Virus record (IMG/VR): IMGVR_UViG_3300042515_003128
Coordinates: 1 to 38,668 of that record
Source: a virus
DNA: 38,668 bases
Direction: 5' to 3' (one strand)
Shown one piece after another: positions 21,403 through 30,800 of the stretch (positions within the stretch are counted from its first letter, which is position 1; each line of letters starts with the position of its first letter). A program made the position numbers and the translations under genes. The notes under the pieces are model-generated. The model saw only the letters and a program-made list of their open reading frames with translations, made no database searches and was not told where the DNA came from.

Positions 21403-21735
21403 ATGAGCACCTTCTCCGATCTCGTCGCCCGCGCCCAGCAACACGCCGAGGGCATCGCCGGCACCGCCGTTCGCATTGATGGCGTGGGCACGGTCCTGAC
21501 CGGCGTCATCGACCGCAGCACGCACCGGCAGGAGCTGGGCGACGGCGGCTTTGCGCCCGAGGCCAACGCCACGCTCTCGCTGTCCAAGTCGCAGCTCGAA
21601 GCCGTCTGGATTCCCTGCCTGGGCGCCATCGCGACCGTCGAGGGCCGCAAATACAAGGTCGTGATGGTCGAGGAAGACGACGCCGCCTACAATCTCGGCC
21701 TGATGGACCTCAGCCAGCGCAAGCGCGCCTCGTAA
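21403..21735 (+). CDS. Head-tail joining protein candidate (110 aa)
   Basis: Starts MSTFSDLVARAQQHAEGIAG. The rest is a small beta domain (VRIDGVGTVLTGVIDRSTHR, LSLSKSQLEAVWIPCLGAIA, YKVVMVEEDDAAYNLGLMDL), typical of lambda FII-like and other head-tail joining proteins that include a 'G-x-Y-KV...VEED' ending. Position after capsid genes and before a large gpZ-like protein agrees. The start is directly behind a B arm. Confidence 0.6.
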   Translation: MSTFSDLVARAQQHAEGIAGTAVRIDGVGTVLTGVIDRSTHRQELGDGGFAPEANATLSLSKSQLEAVWIPCLGAIATVEGRKYKVVMVEEDDAAYNLGLMDLSQRKRAS

Positions 21736-21736
21736 C

Positions 21737-22543
21737 ATGGACTTCCAATTCGACCAGCGCGATTTTGCCAAACAACTGGACCGGCTCAGCCGCGTGGTCC
21801 GCAAGGACACGGGCGAACTGCTCCGGGCGCAAACTCGCCTGTTCGTGGCCGATGCCTGCGCGCTGACGCCGCCGACCGGCGGCAATCCCCTCGGCGCGGC
21901 CGGCACCGCCCGCAATGCGACCAGCCTCCCAGGCAATTCCCTGTCTGCCCGCAAGCAGGGGCAGGACGCCGTGGCGCGCGACATTCGCCGCCTGTTTCTG
22001 AGTTTCGACGACTTGGAAATGGCCAAGGGAGAAGGGCGAATGGCGGTCAATCTGCGGGGCCTGCTCCGCGCCGGGCAATACGGCACCGCGCTCCAGGTGC
22101 TGGACCGGGCCGGCGTGCGGGTCGAGAGCATCGAAGCCACGGCGACGGTCGAAGTCCTGAACCGCCACCGGGACCGCCGCGGGCGGGTCGTTCGCGGTCG
22201 CCGCGTGCTGGTGCGCGATGGCCGCTCCATCGTGCGCCTGCTCCGCTCCCAGCAAGCCCTCGTCGGCCGGGCTAAGGCCGGCTGGAAACGCGCCGCCGAT
22301 GCGCTCGGTCTGCGCCTGCCCCGCTGGATCACGCGCCACGAGGAGCCGGGCATCTTCACGGAGCAAGGCCGTGGCGACAACCGCTCCATCATCGTCGGCA
22401 ATGCGCTGGGCTATGCGCAGAAGCTGGATCAAACCGCCAACATCATGAACCGCGCCTATCGGAACCGGCTGCGGAATCTCCGCGCCCAGGTCGAAGCCGC
22501 CACCGCCGCGGCGGCGCGCAAGGCCGGTGCCCGGGTGAAGTAA
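21737..22543 (+). CDS. Minor tail/tail-completion-like protein (268 aa)
   Basis: Starts MDFQFDQRDFAKQLDRLSRV and VRKDTGELLRAQTRLFVADA, followed by TPPTGGNPLGAAGTA. The pattern 'helix, C-A-x-TPP' is seen in phage tail-completion proteins of the gpZ / HK97 gp10 type. The remainder is strongly basic and helical (RHRDRRGRVVRGRRVLVRDG, NALGYAQKLDQTANIMNRAY). The start overlaps the end of the previous gene closely (TAACATGG). Assignment rests on context plus this pattern. Confidence 0.55.
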   Translation: MDFQFDQRDFAKQLDRLSRVVRKDTGELLRAQTRLFVADACALTPPTGGNPLGAAGTARNATSLPGNSLSARKQGQDAVARDIRRLFLSFDDLEMAKGEGRMAVNLRGLLRAGQYGTALQVLDRAGVRVESIEATATVEVLNRHRDRRGRVVRGRRVLVRDGRSIVRLLRSQQALVGRAKAGWKRAADALGLRLPRWITRHEEPGIFTEQGRGDNRSIIVGNALGYAQKLDQTANIMNRAYRNRLRNLRAQVEAATAAAARKAGARVK

Positions 22544-22615
22544 GAAGGCAGAATGCAGAATGAAGAAGGGCGCGGCCGGCCGGTTTCTGCATTCTTCATT
22601 CCCCCTTCTGCCTTC
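22543..22615. repeat. Family B hairpin repeat
   Basis: Left arm GAAGGCAGAATGCAGAATGA (from 22544) and right arm TTTCTGCATTCTTCATTCCC (from 22583) around a GGCCGGCCGG loop. It begins at the stop of the upstream gene. Confidence 0.85.
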
Positions 22616-22629
22616 GGCGCTTCTCGCGC

Positions 22630-22656
22630 CCACCATGGACGGCCGCCGCGTCAGGT
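22630..22656 (+). promoter_or_regulatory. CCACCATGGACGGC leader, copy 3
   Basis: CCACCATGGACGGC, then CGCCGCGTCAGGT, then ATG 22657. Internal ATG at 22635, 22 nt before the start. Confidence 0.6.
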
Positions 22657-23028
22657 ATGCCAAACGAGATCACGCTGTCGTCGGGACTGACCGCTTCCAA
22701 GGGCGGCTTGAACGTGTCGCCGGCCACGACCAGCAAGACGCTGGACATGTCCGGCAGCAACATGAACGACGGCAGCACCGCCGCCGTCACCGCCAGTTGG
22801 ACCGCCATTGAAATGGGCTCGCTCACTACCGGCGCGGATTACTGGGCGCACCTCTATAATCTGGACGGGAACAACTTTGCCACCGTGTCGCTCAATGCCA
22901 GCACCACGCACGGCGTGATTCCGCCCGGGGCGTTCTGGGGCCCCTGCAAGATCCCGAGCGGCGTGACCGTGTCGGTCAAGGCCGATACCGCCGCCCTCAC
23001 CATTGGCACCGTCGTCTGCGCGGCATGA
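22657..23028 (+). CDS. Small beta-rich virion protein (123 aa)
   Basis: Reads MPNEITLSSGLTASKGGLNV, then TAAVTASWTAIEMGSLTTGA and YWAHLYNLDGNNFATVSLNA, then GVTVSVKADTAALTIGTVVC. An all-beta, Thr/Ser-rich protein such as phage decoration or tail-tip subunits have. It lies behind leader copy 3 and directly before the 1216-residue protein, with which it is probably co-expressed. No family recognised. Confidence 0.6.
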   Translation: MPNEITLSSGLTASKGGLNVSPATTSKTLDMSGSNMNDGSTAAVTASWTAIEMGSLTTGADYWAHLYNLDGNNFATVSLNASTTHGVIPPGAFWGPCKIPSGVTVSVKADTAALTIGTVVCAA

Positions 23029-23031
23029 CGC

Positions 23032-26000
23032 ATGCCCCTGCTCTTTACGCAGGCCCGCGAGGTTTTGGCCGGCCAGCCGATCCGGGCCGGCGACTTGGCG
23101 TCCGTCGCCCGGGCGATCAACTCGCGGCGCTGGAGCGGCATCGGCGACTGGAACTATCGCCTCGCCTACTACTTCCACGTCGGGCTTTTCAAGAAACCGC
23201 GTAACGACGAGGGCAGCCTTGCCACGCCCGAAAGCGAGTTCTGGAACTTCTACCAGATGCTCCGCCCCAAGGCCGCCGAGTGGCCCACGACCGGCCCCGG
23301 CGAACCGCAGGGCGCCAACCTCGCGAATCACTTGAACGTGTTCGTGCTCGGGTCCGAGGCGCTGAACCTTGACAGCGAACGCATCCGCATCGAGGCCGTG
23401 CCGGTCAATCTGGCGACCCGCGAGGATCCCGCCGATCCGCTCGTCGCCGCCGACATCTGGGAACTCGGCAAGGCGCAGCGCGGCGCCTTCGATCCCACGA
23501 GCGGCGACTACGGCTCGCCCATGTTCACGCTCGGCGTCAGCTACGGCTACATCCGCGGCAGCCTCACGGGCACGCACGGGCTCAGCTACGGCGGCTATTT
23601 CCCGCGCCCAAACAACGCCGGCACCTGCGCCCCGATTGACGATGGCCAGGGCGGCGACTTCTACCCCCCAGACCTTCAAATCTTCTTCACGAACCTCGCC
23701 ACCGAGGAGGTCGTCAGCTATTCCGGCACCTGCCCCGAAAAGCCCGAGGATGTCGCCTGGGTGGCCTACACGCCCTTCGCCTACTTCGTTTTTGGGAACG
23801 ACGGCAGCGTCGATTACTACTCCAAGGCCGAGTGGATCGAGGGCCCCTACACGAACAACGCCGAGCTTTCAAAGGCCAACGCCAACGCCATCTCGCGCGC
23901 CGTGGCCGAGTATGCTGCCGGCTTCCGGGGCGACGAGACGCAGCGCCTGCGCCCCGATGGCGGCCAGGCCTCGGCCTTTCGCACGCAGGAATTCCTCGCC
24001 AGCCAATACGCCCTCGCCCCGCAGATCGGCTGGAACACGGGCGACGCCATCCGGCCGTTTTATCCCCGGTGGCAACTGACCGGCGCGGATTCGCTGGCCG
24101 TCTTCCCGCAGGAACTCGACTGCAACTTCGGCGGGCGCGACTTCAACTTCCCGCCCGGCACCTTGGCGACGCACGTCCTCGTGATGGCCCGCGGCGTCGC
24201 CGCCCAGGGCACGGTCGTCGTGCGGATTCGCGACAACGACGAGCTGATTCAATCGGTCACGCTTACGGCAAATTCGGCCGGCGATGCCGCGCAAATCGTC
24301 CGGCTGGCCGAGGCCCGGCACTTCGCCGCGTTCGGCGTGGAGATCGACAGCGAATTCAGCTTCTCCGCCGCCGAGGGCTACGTCGCCGTCGAGACGACCT
24401 GTCTGCTGGAATACAAGCCGCAGCTTTACGACCTCTACGCGACGCTCCGCCGCAGCAGCTACCGCGGCGGCATCGACCTCGACGGCCGGGGCATCGACGA
24501 GGATCTGGCGCGCGACATCTTCATCCGTTACCGGGACTACGGCGCAATCGTGCCCGTGTCCGAGATTGGGCCGGGCATGGATTCCGTGCTGAACCAGAAC
24601 GCCGTCTTCGATGCCGCCCGCGAGCTGTCGAAATGCGTGCGGCTGCTGAACCGGCACCAGTTCGTGGGCTACGCCGTGCAGGACGGCAAGTCCATCCTTT
24701 ACCTCCGCCGCTGGGCGCTGGGCATGTCGCACAATGTCCCCATCGACCTCCTCGAAGGCATCGCGCCCGCCCCCGAGGCCCCGGCGACCGATGGCCTGAC
24801 GCGGGGCCGCCAATACCGGGTCGTGACCGGCGCGGTGCAGCACGAGGGCGAGCAATTCAACGCCGGCCAGACCTTCACGGCGCGCACGGCGATCTATTCC
24901 GGCACCGGCACCCTGCGCGAGGCCGACGGCATCTTCGCGGCCTACCCGGGCGGCTTTTCCAATGGCTGGTGCGTGGACTTCACCTTCCGGCCCTACTACT
25001 GGAGCAATTCGAGCATCTGGAAGCCCGACAGCTACGCCGACATCCTGAACGTCCTGGGCGACCGCTGCACGCTGGATGACACGAACATCGCCCGCGACAA
25101 CAACACGTTGCTCCATGTCGGCTACGGTCAGCGGCCGCTCTACACGTCCGAGACGCCCAGCGGCTACCGCTACATGCCCACGCCCGGCACGCCGTTTAAT
25201 CCGCCCTACGCCAACGGCGGAGCGACGGTGCCCTTCATGCGGTCGTGCCGCATCTACGAACCGCCCGTGCGGGTCGAAAGCGCGGTGATCGACGACACCT
25301 GGACCGCCAGCTTCGGCGAGCAGATCGTGAAGGTGACGATGACCGGCCGCGTGCATCATCATTCGACGGCGCCCAGCTCAATCAGTTCCTCGCTCGCCAG
25401 TTGGAACCTGACGGACTTGGCGGCCGAGGTCTTCGATTACCGCACGACCGAAAACGCCCTGCGCGAATACCTGCTCCAGCAGCAGAGCGGTCGCCGCGCC
25501 GGCAATGCCGGGGCTGGCGATGCTGCCTTCACCTCGGGCCTGCCGACCGGCGGCGACGTCTTCGGGACCGTCTTCCCGACGCTGATCTTCACGAAGGACA
25601 TTCCCGAGCCCTACCTCGACGGCAACGCCACGCTGGAGCCCGGCACGGATTCGCCGGCCCTCAGCGAACATCTGCGCCTCGTCGAGCTTTACCTCCGCGC
25701 CGGCTGCGAAGGCTTCGTGGATGGCCGCGAATCCGCCGCCCAGGCCTGCGACAATTCCAATACGACGCTCTACGATTACACGTTCGAAAACCTGATGTTC
25801 GATGCCGACCAGAATCGGCATGTGCCGCTCCTGCCGGTCGATGTTCGGCCCGACAATCCGCAGGGGCACGGCCCCATGCCGATGACGTATCTTTACGCCG
25901 GCACGTTCAACACCCTCGCCCGCGCCGTGAACCGGCTTCGCACCGCGCGCCTGATGCTGCCAATGACCCTGGAGCATCGCGTCACGACGTATGTCCACAC

Positions 26001-26682
26001 CCGCGACGTCACCAATCTGGTTCGAAACGCCACGAGCGCCCGGGCCATTGACGACGGCTGGAGCAAGGCCTCGGGGGTCGACTTCTCGATCTGGCTGCGC
26101 GCCGCGAGCGAAACCGAACTCGGCACGCCGACAGTCGGCGCGTGGACGCCGGGCGCGGGTGGCGGCGTGGCCACAAGCGTGGATCTGAGCAGCACCGGCT
26201 CGACGGCGACGCTCACGACGACCCGACAAGCCATCGAGTTTCGCTGGTCGCCCGACGGCAGCTTTGAAAACGCCATGCCGCCCGACCTTGCAGCGTTGGT
26301 CGATCTGGGCAATGCCGGCGTCATTTTCCAGCGGCAGGTCCTCCAGACGGTTGGCCGCTATGTGCGCGTTGCCGGCGAAACCAACGGCACCACCTGCAAT
26401 AACACGGCCTCCGGCACGGTCCACGTCTGGAGCCTCGGCCCCGGCTCCGGCGAGGCCGTGCTCTGGGACGCCGAGGTCACCAACGAAGATCCGACCTGCG
26501 TGCTGCTGACGGCCGATGCCAGCGAGGACACTCCGAGCGGCGACGTCTACATCTCCGACAGCGCGGGCAACACGAATCCGGCGTGCGTCGGCGGCAACAC
26601 CCGCTCGACCAACCTCACGGCGGTCGTCGGCAACACCCCGGCCGTGACCGTGCCCGTGCAGGCCTACGCCGCCGGGGACTGA
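23032..26682 (+). CDS. Large unknown virion protein (1216 aa)
   Basis: Begins MPLLFTQAREVLAGQPIRAG and DLASVARAINSRRWSGIGDW. The protein has many Tyr/Trp/Asp-rich beta segments (HGLSYGGYFPRPNNAGTCAP, CVDFTFRPYYWSNSSIWKPD) and Cys residues, and ends in Thr/Val-rich strands (STNLTAVVGNTPAVTVPVQA). It is the largest protein with no recognised family. Position after head genes, before the tailspike, and the apparent absence of a tail hub elsewhere make it the candidate baseplate/tail-tip protein. The region near residue 620 (GLTRGRQYRVVTGAVQHEGE) resembles repeats seen in phage tail proteins, a weak clue. Confidence 0.8.
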   Translation: MPLLFTQAREVLAGQPIRAGDLASVARAINSRRWSGIGDWNYRLAYYFHVGLFKKPRNDEGSLATPESEFWNFYQMLRPKAAEWPTTGPGEPQGANLANHLNVFVLGSEALNLDSERIRIEAVPVNLATREDPADPLVAADIWELGKAQRGAFDPTSGDYGSPMFTLGVSYGYIRGSLTGTHGLSYGGYFPRPNNAGTCAPIDDGQGGDFYPPDLQIFFTNLATEEVVSYSGTCPEKPEDVAWVAYTPFAYFVFGNDGSVDYYSKAEWIEGPYTNNAELSKANANAISRAVAEYAAGFRGDETQRLRPDGGQASAFRTQEFLASQYALAPQIGWNTGDAIRPFYPRWQLTGADSLAVFPQELDCNFGGRDFNFPPGTLATHVLVMARGVAAQGTVVVRIRDNDELIQSVTLTANSAGDAAQIVRLAEARHFAAFGVEIDSEFSFSAAEGYVAVETTCLLEYKPQLYDLYATLRRSSYRGGIDLDGRGIDEDLARDIFIRYRDYGAIVPVSEIGPGMDSVLNQNAVFDAARELSKCVRLLNRHQFVGYAVQDGKSILYLRRWALGMSHNVPIDLLEGIAPAPEAPATDGLTRGRQYRVVTGAVQHEGEQFNAGQTFTARTAIYSGTGTLREADGIFAAYPGGFSNGWCVDFTFRPYYWSNSSIWKPDSYADILNVLGDRCTLDDTNIARDNNTLLHVGYGQRPLYTSETPSGYRYMPTPGTPFNPPYANGGATVPFMRSCRIYEPPVRVESAVIDDTWTASFGEQIVKVTMTGRVHHHSTAPSSISSSLASWNLTDLAAEVFDYRTTENALREYLLQQQSGRRAGNAGAGDAAFTSGLPTGGDVFGTVFPTLIFTKDIPEPYLDGNATLEPGTDSPALSEHLRLVELYLRAGCEGFVDGRESAAQACDNSNTTLYDYTFENLMFDADQNRHVPLLPVDVRPDNPQGHGPMPMTYLYAGTFNTLARAVNRLRTARLMLPMTLEHRVTTYVHTRDVTNLVRNATSARAIDDGWSKASGVDFSIWLRAASETELGTPTVGAWTPGAGGGVATSVDLSSTGSTATLTTTRQAIEFRWSPDGSFENAMPPDLAALVDLGNAGVIFQRQVLQTVGRYVRVAGETNGTTCNNTASGTVHVWSLGPGSGEAVLWDAEVTNEDPTCVLLTADASEDTPSGDVYISDSAGNTNPACVGGNTRSTNLTAVVGNTPAVTVPVQAYAAGD

Positions 26683-26685
26683 CCC

Positions 26686-26919
26686 ATGCAATTTCGCATC
26701 CAGGGGAAAATGCGCCGGCCGACCAATCCGCGGCCACCGCCCGTGACCCGCCGCGAGGCCGCCTGCCGCGCCTGCGAATGGTTCAACGCCCCGCAGCAGA
26801 AGTGCGCGCACCCCAACACGGCGACCTGGGCGCGCTGCTGGAGCTGCCTGAGCCGCGACCGCCCCTGGCTCAAGCCCGGCGGCCACGACGCCTGCCCGCT
26901 CGGCGCAAAGGGGGAATGA
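26686..26919 (+). CDS. Small Cys-rich protein (77 aa)
   Basis: Six cysteines: CRACEW, QKCAHPN, ARCWSC and DACPL. The C-x2-C ... C ... C-x2-C ... C spacing suggests a zinc or Fe-S site. The N-terminus is basic and Pro-rich (MRRPTNPRPPPVTRREA). The stop is supplied by the family A arm that begins here, and the next gene's ATG overlaps it. Unknown function; similar Cys-rich proteins occur beside tail genes in other phages as I recall. Confidence 0.7.
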   Translation: MQFRIQGKMRRPTNPRPPPVTRREAACRACEWFNAPQQKCAHPNTATWARCWSCLSRDRPWLKPGGHDACPLGAKGE

Positions 26920-27710
26920 ATTTGGAAGTCAGGAAAGCAGGAACAGCCGAGAGCACAGAGCCGGTGCGGATCACGCTCGGCGATTTGACCGCCACGCTGT
27001 TTCGTGGGGACTGCCTCACCGTGCTTGCGTCCTTCAAAAGCGACTCGGTCGAAATGATTTGGACGGATCCGCCATACGGTCACTCGAATCACGTCGGCGA
27101 CCTAAATGCCAGGCTGAACGACTACCGCGAAATCGCTGGCAGCCCAATCGAAAACGATGGCCCATTGGAAATGCGCGCAGTCGTGGACGGGATGCTGACT
27201 GAAGCGGCGCGCGTTTTGCGGCCTGACTGCTGCTGCTGCTGCTGCTGCTGCTGCGGCGGCGGCGGCCCGCGGCCCACGTTTGCCTGGGTGGCAAATCGTA
27301 TGGACTGCTCCGGCTTGGAGTTTTTTCACTCGATCATCTGGGACAAAATGAATCCCGGCCTCGGGTGGCGATATCGCCGGCAGCACGAGATGATCATGGT
27401 TTCGCATCGGAAAGGCGGAAAGCTGGCATGGAACGATGACTATCCGGCGCAGCCAAACGTGATGCGGATCAGCAAACCCCGCGGCGATTTGCATCCGAAT
27501 GTGAAGCCCGTGGAGCTAGTGCAACGCTTTATCCAGCAGCACACGGCAAAAGCCGAAACCGTTCTCGACCCGTTCATGGGCAGCGGCACGACCGGCGTCG
27601 CCTGCCTGCGCACGGGCCGGAACTTCATCGGCATCGAGAAAGACCCAAAACACTTTGCCACCGCCGTCGAGCGCCTCGAACGCGAGGCCCGCCAAGGCGT
27701 CCTCCTTTAA
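26916..27710 (+). CDS. DNA methyltransferase with poly-Cys/poly-Gly tract (N6-adenine type)
   Basis: A beta-class methyltransferase: WTDPPYG (49-55), then HPNVKPVELVQRF (193-205), then the AdoMet motif LDPFMGSGTTG (217-227). DPPY is typical of N6-adenine enzymes. Residues 105-117 are nine Cys and four Gly encoded by a TGC/GGC tract. The first nine residues (MNLEVRKAG) are translated from the family A arm, so the native start may be a GTG at about 26963 before VRITLGDL. Inverted A arms lie on both sides (26916 and 27721). Orphan enzyme, no restriction partner seen. Confidence 0.9.
   Translation: MNLEVRKAGTAESTEPVRITLGDLTATLFRGDCLTVLASFKSDSVEMIWTDPPYGHSNHVGDLNARLNDYREIAGSPIENDGPLEMRAVVDGMLTEAARVLRPDCCCCCCCCCGGGGPRPTFAWVANRMDCSGLEFFHSIIWDKMNPGLGWRYRRQHEMIMVSHRKGGKLAWNDDYPAQPNVMRISKPRGDLHPNVKPVELVQRFIQQHTAKAETVLDPFMGSGTTGVACLRTGRNFIGIEKDPKHFATAVERLEREARQGVLL
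27228..27266 (+). repeat. (TGC)9(GGC)4 trinucleotide tract in the methyltransferase gene
   Basis: TGC repeated nine times (27228-27254), then GGC four times (27255-27266). Slippage would add or remove whole Cys/Gly residues without a frameshift, so it could tune but not switch off the enzyme. Confidence 0.95.
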
Positions 27711-27720
27711 AGAGCCCGTC

Positions 27721-27786
27721 TTTCCGTTCCTGCCTTCCTGCCTTCCAGATTGATCTTCTTCGCGCCTTCGCGCCTTCGCTGTTCAA
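27721..27786 (-). repeat. Family A' plus C' arms, right border of the methyltransferase
   Basis: GTTCCTGCCTTCCTGCCTTC then CAGATTG, followed by TTCGCGCCTTCGCGCCTTCG and CTGTTC. Mirror of the A arm at 26916-26944; the methyltransferase lies between them. Confidence 0.8.
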
Positions 27787-27793
27787 TTCTTCC

Positions 27794-27821
27794 GCACCAT
27801 GGACGGCGGCGGCGCTGAGGG
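27794..27821 (+). promoter_or_regulatory. CACCATGGACGGC leader, copy 4
   Basis: CACCATGGACGGC, then GGCGGCGCTGAGGG, then ATG 27822. Internal ATG at 27799, 23 nt before the start; that short frame (MDGGGAEG) stops at 27823-27825. Confidence 0.6.
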
Positions 27822-30800
27822 ATGACTCGCTTCGCGGTCGCCCTCATCCTTTTCGCGGTGCTGTCCTGGCCGACCCGGGCGCAGACTTTTATCCGCAGCC
27901 TGCCGACGTCCACCAACGTCACCTCGGCAACCAAGGTGCCCGTCGACGACGCGACCTACGGCACCCGCGCCATCACGGTCAACAACCTGCTGGTCGGCGT
28001 GTCGACCAATCCCGCCGTGCTGGCCGCAATCACCAACGTCGTCACCGACGTCTCGACAACCCTGCTCGGCAACAAGCTCGACACGACCAACGGCACTGCC
28101 GTGAACCTCACGGGGTCGTTGTCGAACATTAGTCTCGGTGGCACCACAATTTACAGCGGCGCAGGTAGCAACGATCTGACTGCCAACACGCTTTTCAACC
28201 TTGGCCTGCGGGGCGTCAACGGTGAGACGGTCAGCGTGTATCCAACAGCGCACACAACCAAAAACATCGCCAGCCTCGTTGGACTCAACACCGGACTGGT
28301 AACCACCAACGCGACCGTCGAAGTGCGCGGTTATTACGAGCCCGGCGACGGTGGCGGCGGGACGTTCTATTACGCGCCGTTTGAGGCCACCAACACCGGC
28401 ACCGTGTTTCAGGCCGGAAGCGCCTCGTTTGTCTGGAAGCGTCTTTTTGATGGCAATGTGACCCCGGAAATGTTCGGCGCCGTGCCCTACAAGGTCGCCT
28501 ACTCGCCCTACTTCAACGAGTCGCTTTCAACCAACATGCCGGGCACGGCGGACTTCTCCGTGTGGATGGACTGGCAGGTTCCGACGTATTCGAGCGACAC
28601 GACTTTCGCCGAGGGTGTGCTCCGCTGGCAGGGGAGTTCCGGGCTTGGCCGTGACGTGGAAGCCTACGGCGCGACAAATTATTTCGAGGTTCTGGTCCGC
28701 GGCACCAGCGGCAGCAGCTCAACCGGCAGCGGCGCCGGCAAGCTGACGGCCACGCCCAACCCGTTCCTCGCTTACCAAGGGACGCGAATCCAAGTCACCA
28801 TCGCCCGCACCAACGGCGTGTTCAAAGTCTACCGCGGGACCAACGACATCACGTCCAGCTTCGCGATAACCAATTCGTCGGACTTGGCCGGCGAGATTGG
28901 CAACGGCGCGACGACCGGCATCCTGTCCACGTCGCCCACGTCGGCCAATTTGCCGCGACAGCCGGTGTTTGAAATCCGCACCTTTGGCTCCGCGCTCACG
29001 CTCGCCCAAATCGCGGCGGCCGGCAGCGCGACCAATTACACTGCCACCGTTTCCTCACTTAACACGGCGACCAGCTTCACCGACTCTGGCCCGGCGATTC
29101 AGGCGGCGCTGGATTACGCCAAGGCGGCGGGCATCGGCGCTGTGACGCTGGGTGGCGGGCAGTATTTCAGCGGGCAGCAGATCAACATCCCAACCCGCGT
29201 TTCGCTGGTCGGCGTCGCGCCGTCGCAATGGTCTGGCGAATCGCCGCGGATGAATAACCCGGTCAAGCTCTCGCTGCTCTGGTCGGCGACCAGCGTGAGT
29301 AATCTGGTGTCCATCAATGCGGCCAATTCGGACACGACGTATCGCAACCTGAACACGACGTTCGGCGACGGTTCCTACGGCACGAATTACTTCACGGGCG
29401 CGTCGGTCCGGGACTTGTGGCTGGACGCGAGCGCGGTGCGATACGCCACGCCGCTGGACATCTACAAGGTCAGCAATGTCACGGCGGAAAATCTTACCCT
29501 GCAACAATGGGACGGCCCGATGTTTCGCGTTTATCAGGGCAACGGAATCGAGATTAAAAAGATTCACGGGACGCGATCCATCGGCGTCATGCGTCCGCCC
29601 TACGTGATTCAGACCGCCGACAGCTACGTGACCGACTGCGATTATGGCGGTTTTGAAGGCGTGGGCCTGTTCATCTACGGCAACAAGAACAAGATCAACG
29701 GCAACTTCATCTGGAACGCCCAGGCATTCAGCACCGCGTTGACGGCGCCAACGGTGGACACGGGCGCCGATACGTTCACGTCCGCGAGTTATCGCTTCTA
29801 CACCGGAATGCCGGTCCGGTTCAGCGCCAACGGCGGCACGCTGCCGAGTCCGCTGTCGGAATCGACGCTGTATTTCGTTGTGCGGGTGGATGCGGACACG
29901 TTCGGCGTGAATAGCCAATACGACCAAGGCGCGGCCGGCGGTGCGTTGCAAGGTGTGAAACTGGACCTCACGACGGGCGGCTCCGGTTCGTGGCGCGTGT
30001 TTCCCTACGTGCCGGCGGAAGCAAACATCACCATCTTTAAGGGCGATGACAACGAAGTGCTCGGTGGCCGCTTTGACCAGAGTTACGGCTCCGCAGTTCG
30101 GCTAGATCAAAGCTATTGGAACAAGGTATCGGCGAATCTGGCGGAGGCGGGATACAACAACGCGACCAACATTCCGTCGGTCCTCATCACGGGAGGCGGC
30201 ACCAACATCGTCACCGATGCGACGATGGGGCGCACGCGGAGCGCAAGCCAGTCCGCTATCGGAGTGCTGATGACCAACACGGTCGGGAACGTGGTGCGCG
30301 ACAATGTTTACGTGAATCAGGACTGGCCCGTGGTGATTGACAGCGCCACCGCGCTGGCGCTGCCGGATGTGTTCACGCCGGACGGCAACGTGGTCGTTGG
30401 GCGCGCCTCGCTTTCCTCATCGGCGACCACGGGCTTCCTGTATGTGCCCGGCACGACTGGCACGCCGGCCGGAACGCCGACCGCAGTTTCAGGACAAATC
30501 CCGCTCACCTTCGATGCGTCGAACCGCCTGCTCTACTGGCACGACGGGACCAAGTGGCAGCGGTGGCAATTCTACCCGACCGACGCAACCGGCTCGGTGC
30601 AAGTGGACACTGCCGGAACGATGACGCTGATGCAGACCAACAACACGCCGCTGATACTGACCAGCATCGGTTCGCTCTCCACGCAGACGCGAAATGCCTA
30701 CGCCGCTTCCAAGGGAACCGCCTACGGTGTGCGCGACATCGCTTATCGTTTTAACGGGACGCCATCCGCTCCGGCGGGCCTGACTGGGTATGATACCATC

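Noticed and set aside
11374-27786. CRISPR array made of the recurring repeats
   Set aside because: The repeats are inverted pairs at irregular distances of kilobases, not direct repeats with regular short spacers.
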